Positions 56,353 through 64,000 of a DNA stretch of 64,000 nt are shown one piece after another. The notes beneath the pieces were generated by a model. It searched no databases and had not been told where the DNA came from. It worked only from the letters and a program-made list of their open reading frames with translations. The stretch covers positions 88,804,627 through 88,868,626 of the forward strand of contig JBANSL010000004.1 in NCBI GenBank assembly GCA_037127255.1, given 5' to 3'. Every line of letters begins with the position of its first letter. Within the stretch, counting starts at the first letter, position 1. The stretch is from Persicaria tinctoria. Its lineage: Eukaryota > Streptophyta > Magnoliopsida > Caryophyllales > Polygonaceae. A program made the translations under genes and the position numbers.

Positions 56353-57630
56353 TCACCTTGCATACTGAGATGCCCTAGCAGCCATGGTAGCAACCTGAGC
56401 TTGCATCTGAGAAGCTCTAACCTTCGCAGCAGTCGCCCTGTGAAAGAATTGCTCGCGTGACAACAACCTTATGTTCCTCAAGTACTGATCGAATGGAATC
56501 ACACCGTCCTGAACTGCCTTATCCAAGGCATAGATGGCATCCTCTATAGCCAAATCCGAGTTAGTACACTCCATCATCTGCTTTGAAAGAGCATCAGTTG
56601 GCTCAAAGACGCCATCCACATCCAAGCTCCCGACGTTGCCCACCTTCCCCCTGTTTTCCCTCAACCATCCCTCCAACACGTCGCAATCCGTCAACACCAA
56701 CTGCAATTGTTGCTCCAGAGCTTCTTTTTCATCCTGCATCTCCCTTAAGCCTCTATCAATCTGCGATTCCCTTTGTCTCAGAACCTGTTGCAGGTTAAAC
56801 AGTGTGTCCATCTCCGCCTCCCTCGTCCTCCTCAAGGCAACAATGTCTGCGTGCGCCTTCTCCACTAGCTTCGTCGTCGCGTTCCTCCTGAAAACCTCCT
56901 TTGGATCCTCCGTTGCCGCCTGTGGCGGCGGCCTCTGCGGCGGAGGCGGGAAAACCCTACCACCGCCGTCCCCGTACGGCGATTGCGGGTAGCCCCTGGG
57001 CGGAATAACCGGCCTCCCACCCGAATCCATCACCGATGGATTGGACGAAACCACAGAACCCCCACCATGACCGAAGTTAGGGTTAGGGTTCGGATTAGGG
57101 TTCGCCCTGGCCGCCCGCTGGGAATACAGCGGCGGATCCCGGCCGAAGTAGGAACTGAGATTGCGAGCGAGATCGACCAAATTAGAGCTAGGGTAGATCC
57201 AATTCTGCAAATAAGGGATCGCAACCAATCCGGAAGGATTCACATGCTGATGGGGCCGCTTGATGATCATATCGCGCGTAGGGTTGACATAGACGCAGGG
57301 AGGGTGGCGGGGGTAGGACTCCATGAGCCAGATGACGACGGGGATGTTGTAGGTGACGCCTTGATAGGTCATCGGGACGGTGCCGTCGGACTGGAGGAGG
57401 TTGACAGAACGACCATCGTTGTGGGTGAAGGTGGCGGTCTTGGGCTGGAGAGAAGGGAAAGCATCGGACAAGGAGGTGAGGTGCTGGCGAATCAGCCACT
57501 TGACGTCCTCGGAGTAGGGTAGGGCGGATGGGCCGCGCTGGGAGAGGACGTTGCTGAGGAATTGGAGAGTCGCGGGGTTCGATCCGCCGCCGTGCGCTCC
57601 CGTTGATGGCGCCGGGTGCGGTGGCGCCAT
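56353..57630 (-). CDS. ELC: ELC/VPS23 (TSG101-like) ESCRT-I subunit
   Basis: An intronless gene of 425 residues starts [16 protein letters not shown] (57630); the in-frame ATG at 57798 adds a non-conserved leader and is rejected. The UEV domain (about 20-165) contains [20 protein letters not shown] and [15 protein letters not shown] and lacks the E2 catalytic cysteine, as in TSG101. A Pro/Gly/Asn linker has (NP)4 and [10 protein letters not shown] coiled coil (about 265-350: [20 protein letters not shown]) and a C-terminal steadiness box (about 355-420: [18 protein letters not shown]) follow. The protein binds ubiquitinated cargo at endosomes as part of ESCRT-I; Arabidopsis ELC mutants have cytokinesis defects. 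Intact, slightly longer than Arabidopsis ELC. It converges on the MurE-like gene. Confidence 0.95.
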   Translation of the reverse strand: MAPPHPAPSTGAHGGGSNPATLQFLSNVLSQRGPSALPYSEDVKWLIRQHLTSLSDAFPSLQPKTATFTHNDGRSVNLLQSDGTVPMTYQGVTYNIPVVIWLMESYPRHPPCVYVNPTRDMIIKRPHQHVNPSGLVAIPYLQNWIYPSSNLVDLARNLSSYFGRDPPLYSQRAARANPNPNPNPNFGHGGGSVVSSNPSVMDSGGRPVIPPRGYPQSPYGDGGGRVFPPPPQRPPPQAATEDPKEVFRRNATTKLVEKAHADIVALRRTREAEMDTLFNLQQVLRQRESQIDRGLREMQDEKEALEQQLQLVLTDCDVLEGWLRENRGKVGNVGSLDVDGVFEPTDALSKQMMECTNSDLAIEDAIYALDKAVQDGVIPFDQYLRNIRLLSREQFFHRATAAKVRASQMQAQVATMAARASQYAR

Positions 57631-57929
57631 GGGAGAGGATTGAGAGAGGGATCGATCGATCGAGGGGGGAGAGAGGGAGCTTCGTGTGAGACCTGGCGAT
57701 GGAGGAAACTTCAGGAAAGCCAAAAGATGGGGGATCAGAAAGAGAGACGTTTTATATCGATGATAGAAATATAATACGCGTTTTATATTTCTCAGCAAAA
57801 AACAAATACGCGTTTTATATATATAGTTGGGTCGGTTACTTAACTCGGTAGGGTTGAACTTTCAGAGTCTTCCATTGCTTCAATTAACTGTTTTGATTAT
57901 TCTTTTTGATCAAATATAAATTCCTTATA
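57631..57929 (-). promoter_or_regulatory. ELC-like gene upstream region
   Basis: Only about 300 bp separate the ATG from a MULE MITE (57939). TATATAT sequences occur at 57815-57825, but a TATA box cannot be assigned. The MITE lies inside the likely promoter. Confidence 0.4.
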
Positions 57930-57938
57930 TATTTTATA

Positions 57939-58832
57939 GGGAAATTTACAAAAAACCACCCGTTAAATATATCCTTTTACACTTAACCACCCGTTAAATA
58001 CAAAATTACATAAAACCACCCATTAAATGGGTTTTGTTTTCAAATCACCACCCACCACATATTTCCATTAGAATTTCATTAAATATAACATATTTTAATA
58101 TTTTATACTTAAAATTTAAAGTTTAAGCTTGAATATATTTAAATTATATTTATGGTAGAGATAAAAAAAATTATATTAATATATAAGGGGGAAAAAGCGT
58201 GTAAAAAAATTTAAAATCATTTGGATGGCGGAGTTTCTAAATGTGGAAAATATTATTTAATTTTATTTAAAAATTCAAACAAACTTTAATAAAGATACAT
58301 TATATAAAAAAATATTTTTAAGAAAAATATATTTAAGCCTGGAAAATATTTTTTAAACAAATATTTAGATATTTTTTTTCATTTTTAGTATAGTGTAGGG
58401 GTTTACAAATATGAAAGTAAAATGAGACATTAATTATTATTATAAAACATATTATTAAATTTAAACAATGCTAATAACTTATAAACTTATTTTAATTTTG
58501 ATTAAAAAGAAATCTATAAAATATAACCATTTTTTGGAATAAAATAGAACAAATTTGTTCATATATACATCAATTTTTTAAAAAAATATTTTTAATATTT
58601 TTTTAAAAAATTTAGTCAAATAGATTTTTAAATCTATTTGAGATTTTAATTTAAATATAAAACTTAAAATATTGTAATATCATATATATTTGACAAACTC
58701 TAATAGAAATATGATGTGGGTGGTGATTTGAAAACAAAACCCATTTAATGGGTGGTTTTCTGTAATTTTGTATTTAACGGGTGGTTAAATGTAAAAGGCT
58801 ATATTTAGCGGGTGGTTTTCTGTAAATTTCCC
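57939..58832. mobile_element. MULE-type element, 894 bp, with about 150-bp TIRs
   Basis: A perfect 9-bp TATTTTATA flanks it (57930-57938, 58833-58841). TIRs start GGGAAATTTACA and repeat the phrase AACCACCCGTTAAAT three times in each arm. The AT-rich interior has no ORF. Confidence 0.92.
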
Positions 58833-58901
58833 TATTTTATATAATATATTAAAAATTAAAATTAATATACAACTTGAAAATCTTATTTTAAAAAATTAAT
58901 A

Positions 58902-59127
58902 CTCCCTCCGATTCAAAAAGATTGTCGTTTGACTTTTTAACCCGCATTTTAATGAGCTAAAAACTATATAAAATATTAACTTTTTTTTAATTTTTTTTAC
59001 AACGTAATAGTTGTTGGTAATAAGTATTAGATTATTTAAAAAAAAAAAGTTAATATATTATATTGTTTTTAGCTCCTTAAAATACGTGTTAAAAAGTCAA
59101 ATGACATCCTTTTTGGATCGGAGGTAG
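58902..59127. repeat. Stowaway-like MITE, 226 bp
   Basis: Ends CTCCCTCCGATTCAAAAAG and CTACCTCCGATCCAAAAAGG are inverted and flanked by TA (58900-58901, 59128-59129). Confidence 0.85.
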
Positions 59128-59290
59128 TAGTCTATATATAGTTTTTTTTTATCATTTTAAGAAAAAACGTGTATAAAAAGAGTATAAATTTTTAAATAAA
59201 TTAAACATTGAAACAAATTGTAAAAAATAAAAAATTAATTAAATAACTCACTCATATCATAAATATAAGATTTTTTTTTTTTTTTTTTAC

Positions 59291-60938
59291 TAAAAATCAC
59301 ACAAAGAGAGCTCTGCCAAAAACCCACGCCGCCTTCATCTTTCATCCATCTTCGGCCGGAGGAATAAACCACCGCCCCAACATATCAATCTTGTTGCCGT
59401 AAAATAGGTAAGAACGACGACTCGTCTCCTCATCAGTGCGCTCCCTCTTCCATCCTTAGTGGTGGACTAGGTGAGGTCCGAACAACGAACAACATATCCG
59501 ACTAAACCTCTCTTCGGAGAGCCTCTAAATCTCTCTTCGGAGAGCCTAAATCTCTCTTCGGAGAGCCTCTAAATCTCTCTTCGGCGAGCCTAAATCTCTC
59601 TTCGGAAAGCCCCAATTCCTCTTCTTGCGAAAAGGTGTTCGATTCTTGGCCCCAAATTGGGTCTCCTTCCTCCCAATTTCTCTTTCAATTTGGAGTTTTG
59701 GCGACTCGGGGCTCGATTTTGGTCTCAATGTTCGCCTTTAGTCCAGCGAATTTCATCATATTCTACTTTGGATGTCCTGCAATCATCTTTCTCGGTGGAG
59801 TATTGGGCTCGTCCCCTTCGTAATCTCTCCGTTTGGGTACTGGTTCATCTCTTTCGAGCACTCCGTTCATCAGCGGCGGCGGCTGTCCAGAGGCCCCTCT
59901 CTCTCTGGTTCCGTCGTTTGCTCCCTATTTTAGCCCCTTGCCCCTTCTCGGCGGAGGCGAGTTCTCAGAGGCGGTGCCGCTCCTGCTCTTCTGTCGGTGT
60001 CGGGGATGGCTTCTTCCCGGCGGTGGTCTTGGTTGGCGCTCCCACTCTCTCTCTGGGTTTGCTCCTCCGTTCCACTGTCACTTTACTCTCTCTTGGCTCT
60101 TCTCCGGTCGTGGGCTCCTGGCGGCCTTCTCGGTTTGGCCATGGATGGCGTCCCGTTTTGGCCATGGGCGGCGGCCGATTGCTGCCCTGCCTGCCCTTGT
60201 CCGGGTGAGACATGCCTTTTAGCTTCCTTGGCCCCCAAGTGGCCCACATGTTGCTTTCTAGGCCCGATTTCCCTCCCTTTGGGCCCAAGGATATTGCTTG
60301 GGCCCAAAGCTAGCCCGTGGGCAAAAGATTCAATTAAAATTGAAAAGTAAAATATTAAATTAAAAAAATATATAAAATAATCTGTGCAAATAATTCCGGA
60401 ATTTTCTTGCGCTCTTCGTTCTCTCGCGGTCGTGCTTCACTTTCTCGGGTTGTTTGGAGTTCTGTTTGTTGGATTTGTGGTTAGTTTCGGTTGAGGAGCA
60501 GTTCTGCGGCCCTGGTTGATCGAAGTGATCGTTTTGGTGGTGTTCGTGGTCTCCGAAGATCCTTCATCTAGGTGGAGGGAACGTCGTGTGATCCACACTT
60601 CCCCAGGTGTCGTCTTTGCCCTACGTGGATTACTGCTTTCCGTCTTTCCGGCGGCGAGACATCGTGTCAGTTATGCTGTCCCATGCGCTCGCTATCCACT
60701 TCTCCATGCCGGGTCTCCTTCTTCTCGCTGCTGTGTCCGCTTGTGTGCTTAGGGCCTGGTGTCTTCCGGGTTTTTTAGTTCTTTTGTTGTATTAGGTGTC
60801 TATATTATGTTTTCATGTTGTATTTTCTTTTGTTTTGTTGTATGTTTAGACGGCTTGCCGTCTGCCGACTTTGTCGGCCTCTCGAGGCCCGGGCCTGTCC
60901 GGTCTCGAATTATTTCCTAATAAAAAAAAAAAAAAAAA
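59291..60938 (+). mobile_element. GC-rich non-autonomous retroposon, copy B
   Basis: The last 530 bp (60396-60925) are about 85-90 percent like copy A (9357-9880), including TCCGAAGATCCTTCATCTAG and GCTTGCCGTCTGCCGACTTT, and an A tail follows (60921-60938). The 5' part has five tandem units of CTAAATCTCTCTTCGGAGAG (59514-59612); copy A has a diverged equivalent. The flanks share only ATTTTTTTAC-type sequence, so the exact start is uncertain. No recognisable protein is encoded. Confidence 0.7.
59514..59612 (+). repeat. tandem repeat near the 5' end of retroposon B
   Basis: The unit TCTAAATCTCTCTTCGGAGAGCC, alternately 23 and 20 nt, appears about five times. Each unit contains a small TCTTCGGAGA stem. 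Confidence 0.8.
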
Positions 60939-60977
60939 TCATTTTTTTACTTTTATTGCACGTAGTTTAAGGAGTTA

Positions 60978-61167
60978 CTCTCTCCGTTTAAAAATAAAAA
61001 TAACTCACTTATTTGTTAATCAATTTTTTCCCGTAATTTCATACTTATTACTAACAAGTATGAAATCATTATAAAAAATTAATTAAAAAACAATATTTTA
61101 TAAAGTTTTTACCTCATTAAAATACGCGTTTAATAGTAAAGTGACATTTATTTTGAAACAGATAGAG
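60978..61167. repeat. Stowaway-like MITE
   Basis: Ends CTCTCTCCGTTTAAAAATAA and CTCTATCTGTTTCAAAATAA are inverted and flanked by TA (60976-60977, 61168-61169). Another MITE end, ATCGGAGGGA, lies at 61278-61287. Confidence 0.75.
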
Positions 61168-61169
61168 TA

Positions 61170-61747
61170 AAAACTACTAAATTGTAAAATAATAAAATAA
61201 AATAAAATAAAAAATATTTTATATAGTTTTTTACTCTTTAAACTATGCGTACAAATGTAAAATGCTTTACATTTATGATCGGAGGGACTATAGTTTAGTC
61301 GTTTGAAATTTTCAAACTCATTCAGTAAAAAATCAAATAATAACTCTAAATATGTAGCTCTTTATATTTTTAAATGTCATTTACTATTATACGGAGTATT
61401 TTTTAGGCGTTTTGTTAGAAAAATAGTTGCAAATTTCATAAAATGAAAAATGAACTCAATAATAAATTGTATAATTAAGTAAATATTTTAATTAATAATA
61501 AATATAATGATAGATTTATTAATTAAGAATTTCCATGATGATGATATAGGTGTTTAATCAAGAAATTTACATGACGATGATGATGATAGAGTTTGCTTGT
61601 TGTAGACTCAATTGCCACTCTTTCTCGAAACAACATGAAAGTTTTTTAGTTTTCATAAGCCTATATATTTTTTAAAATTTGAAGTCAACGCATGGTTTAA
61701 TTATTTAATTAACTTTTGGTCAAACATACAATTGTTTATTGAATATA
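61170..61747. other. AT-rich spacer
   Basis: No gene or complete repeat. A (GATGAT)n-like stretch occurs at 61535-61550 and again at 61572-61588. Confidence 0.6.
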
Positions 61748-62660
61748 TTTTTTTTTTTTTTGAGAAGGCAATATTTCAAGTGGTGTAAACTCTCGCTAGA
61801 TCACCATCCGAGTGTGTACTTGTAGATGGGAGCTAAAAGTTTAGGGTGAGAAGCCAAATCGGAGGAGAAGTGAAGACGAGTTGTTAAATCCGCAACATTG
61901 TTGATTTATCTCAAGATATGGTTGTACTCAATTTTCTCTGAAGACGCGGGTGTCCTCAATTATCTCAAATGATTGTTGAAGAAAGAGCACATATGAGATC
62001 AAAATTTCTATCTCCCATCGACAAGAAGACCAAATGCCTCTTAGGTAGACTTGTCAAAACACAGGTCTGTGACCCGACCCGTCCGACCCGAACCCGGAAA
62101 TTTTAACCCGAATTTTTTTTTCGACCCGAACCCGAAATTTTTCAGGTAATCTGGGTTTCGACCCGGTGACCCGGTAATTTTGACCCGGTTGATTTATCAT
62201 TATATATAATTAAATTTTTTTTATATATAATTAAAATTTATCACAAAATTATCAAATCATGATTTTTTTAATTTAAAAAAGAAAAAACTGACAAACCCGA
62301 AATCGACCCGAAACCCGGTCAAACCCGAGTTCGAGTCAACCCAAAAAACCAGAAACTCGTTTTACCCGAGACCCGTTTTACCCGAAACCCGAAGAGACAC
62401 GACCCGAACCCGACCTGAATGACCCGTTTGACAGGTCTACTCTTAGGGCATTAATGATCGTTAAGTAGTCATCTTCGACCAAGAGTCTCATAATACCAAG
62501 ATCTTTTGTTGTAAGGATACTAAGACGCAACCCTTGAATTTATGCCTGAATCTATGTAGAGACAGAGCATAACTCAGTTCCACAGGAAATCATTTGCCTG
62601 ACGATGGACAAGAACCATCAAAATTTAGTTTCATGCAACCTTCGGGTGGTATAAAACCAT
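61748..62660 (-). pseudogene. antisense LINE tail (RNase H), split by a hAT element
   Basis: On the minus strand PPEGCMKLNFDGSCPSSGK (about 62655-62600), then LTTKDLGIMRLLVEDDYLTI (62520-62460), then across the insertion HILREINNVADL (about 61920-61885) give the order of an RNase H domain. A T-run (61748-61761) is the poly-A tail in reverse. Several frameshifts and stops make it dead. The hAT element at 62046-62439 interrupts it. Confidence 0.75.
62046..62439. repeat. hAT-type MITE rich in GACCCG, 394 bp
   Basis: A perfect 8-bp CTCTTAGG flanks it (62038-62045, 62440-62447). Ends TAGACTTGTCAAAAC and TAGACCTGTCAAACGGG are inverted. Subterminal arrays of GACCCG(A) occur in both halves. Confidence 0.9.
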
Positions 62661-63075
62661 CATAGTCCATACAATGACAGACCGCCCGGTTTGGAAAAGT
62701 ACCCGGTCCGGAGAAAAAGATCCGAAAACCGGAGTCGCTATCATCCCAGATATCCCACATAGTTCGTTAAGTAGTCATCTCCGACCAACGGTCTCATAAC
62801 ACCAAGATCTTTTGTTGTAAGGATACCAAGACGCAACCCTTGAACTTATCCCTGAATCTGTGTAGAGATAGGGCATAAGTACTCAACTCCACAAGAAATC
62901 ATTTGCGCGATGATGGAAAAGAATCATCAAAATTTAGCTTCATGCAACCTTCGGGTGGTAATGTGGTATAAAACCACAATCCAATGACAGACCGGCCGGT
63001 CCGGAAAAATACCCGGTCCGGAGAAAAGGATTCGAAAACCGGAGTCGCTATCAGCCCGGACATCCCACATAGTCA
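62459..63075. repeat. 306-bp tandem duplication upstream of the SPPL gene
   Basis: Unit 1 (62459-62764) and unit 2 (62765-63075) start CGTTAAGTAGTCATCT and end GGACATCCCACATAGT or close to it, with about 90 percent visual identity. Each unit joins part of the antisense RNase H sequence to a CCGGTCCGGAGAAAA-type GC-rich segment. So the duplication spans the LINE/host junction and came after the LINE insertion. Confidence 0.85.
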
Positions 63076-63215
63076 GTTCGTCACAGTCACGCACACAGAC
63101 CACCACTCTTTGTCTCCCTTGTCTCTCTGTTTTTGTCTGTGATTGTGCGATGCCGAGAGGTTCTTCGGATTAACCCTCTCAATCCCTAACTCCATCTCCC
63201 TCTCCCTCTCCCTCC

Positions 63216-63876
63216 ATGGATCTACAGATACCTCACTTCCTTCTCCTTCTGTGCGCTGTTATTGTACTCATTTGCAATCCCTGCGTCGTCTCAGCTGGTG
63301 ACATCGTCCACGACGACGATGTAGCTCCTAAGAAGCCTGGATGCGAGAACGATTTCGTTTTGGTGCGAATTCGCCTCCTTTGATCCTCCGTTTTCAATTT
63401 GTACTTCCAGCGATTTCAATTTTATGCTCCCAATTTGACTGCGCCTTCCTTAATTTTTGGCTGCGCTTGGATTTTTGCTGATTATTAGACAATTGAACTC
63501 GATCATCACTTATTGTGACTAGGTCAAAGTGCAAACTTGGGTAAATGGTGAAGAAGATAGGGAGTTTGTTGGTGTCGGTGCTAGATTTGGTGTTTCTATT
63601 GTGTCCAAGGAGAAAAATGCGAACTATTCTCGGCTTACACTCTCCGACCCCCGGGATTGCTGTAGTACACCAAAAAACAAGGTAATTTTCTTCAGATTTT
63701 GAGTCCATACACATTTACAATGCATTTATATTTGATTCTGTGTTATTTTGTTTTTTTTATTTAGCTTTCCGGGGATGTGATAATGGTGCAACGCGGTAAC
63801 TGCAAGTTCACTACAAAGGCGAATGTTGCAGAAGCAGCTGGTGCTTCAGCAGTTCTTGTCATAAATAATCAAAGAG
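63216..63876 (+). CDS. signal peptide peptidase-like protease (PA-domain SPPL), 5' part only
   Basis: Three exons are visible: 63216-63362, 63523-63681, 63765-63876; the gene continues beyond the window. The start [20 protein letters not shown] is a clear signal peptide with likely cleavage after VVSA (about residue 26). The mature part has [25 protein letters not shown], a Cys-Cys pair in [12 protein letters not shown] and the PA-domain core [32 protein letters not shown]. This matches the luminal region of plant SPPL proteins, endomembrane GxGD aspartic proteases that cut transmembrane segments. The catalytic YD and GxGD helices lie downstream and are not seen. A vacuolar sorting receptor also has a PA domain, but the dicysteine and spacing fit SPPL better. 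Confidence 0.83.
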
Positions 63877-64000
63877 GTATTTCACTGACAGTTCCCTCTA
63901 ATTCTGTAGATAGCTATTTGGATGATGATATGATATGATAATTACTTAGTAACCTAGGTAGATGTGATATTTTAATTGTGATTGTTGCGCCATCATGAGC

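Noticed and set aside
57631..57798. N-terminal extension of the ELC-like protein from ATG 57798
   Set aside because: The extra 56 residues are not family-like; MAPPHPAPS at 57630 gives the usual start before the UEV domain.
1..64000. CRISPR arrays, operons or prokaryotic defence systems
   Set aside because: The sequence is plainly plant nuclear DNA; spaced identical repeats of CRISPR type were not seen.

Overview
The window is nuclear DNA of a flowering plant, most likely an asterid eudicot. Its genes carry GT-AG introns and are plant-specific: a DELILA/GL3/EGL3-type bHLH regulator, a plastid MurE-like protein, an ELC/TSG101 ESCRT-I subunit and a PA-domain signal peptide peptidase-like protease. 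The space between them is AT-rich and packed with plant transposons. The close match of the bHLH to snapdragon DELILA hints at Lamiales; that is inference.

Layout. 1-18.7 kb has no intact gene. It holds Stowaway-like MITEs, a MULE-type inverted-repeat element full of TTGAC boxes (2620-3563), a non-autonomous CACTA element with captured sequence (4356-7833), a 1.6-kb GC-rich retroposon (8293-9891), hAT and Harbinger-type MITEs, a UGT88-like gene fragment (about 13.2-13.4 kb), a LINE 3' fragment and a 1,402-bp solo LTR. 18,749-29,730 is one LINE of about 11 kb with a perfect 19-bp target-site duplication. 30,478-36,122 is a young non-autonomous LTR retrotransposon with two 1,460-bp LTRs. 40.5-43.5 kb is the bHLH gene in eight exons. 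43.6-52 kb is another transposon-rich stretch: a foldback element, two SINEs, several MITEs and an antisense gene fragment. 52.2-55.0 kb is the MurE-like gene in five exons. It converges on the intronless ELC-like gene (57,630-56,353, minus strand). 57.9-63.1 kb holds a MULE, a second copy of the GC-rich retroposon, an antisense LINE tail split by a hAT element, and a 306-bp tandem duplication. The window ends inside the first exons of the SPPL gene (63,216 onward).

The most unusual object is the LINE. An L1-type plant LINE normally has two ORFs (ORF1 with DUF4283 and a zinc knuckle; ORF2 with endonuclease, RT and RNase H) lying close together. Here a third reading frame of about 1,430 codons fills exactly the space between them, with only two internal stop codons. 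It is built from tandem repeats whose spacings at one conserved anchor are all multiples of three. It starts 4 nt after the ORF1 stop and overlaps the ORF2 start by 11 nt.

The four host genes are unrelated in function (flavonoid/epidermal transcription, plastid gene expression, endosomal sorting, intramembrane proteolysis). Nothing suggests a functional cluster. All exon limits were read by eye from splice sites and frame continuity; no alignment or database search was run.
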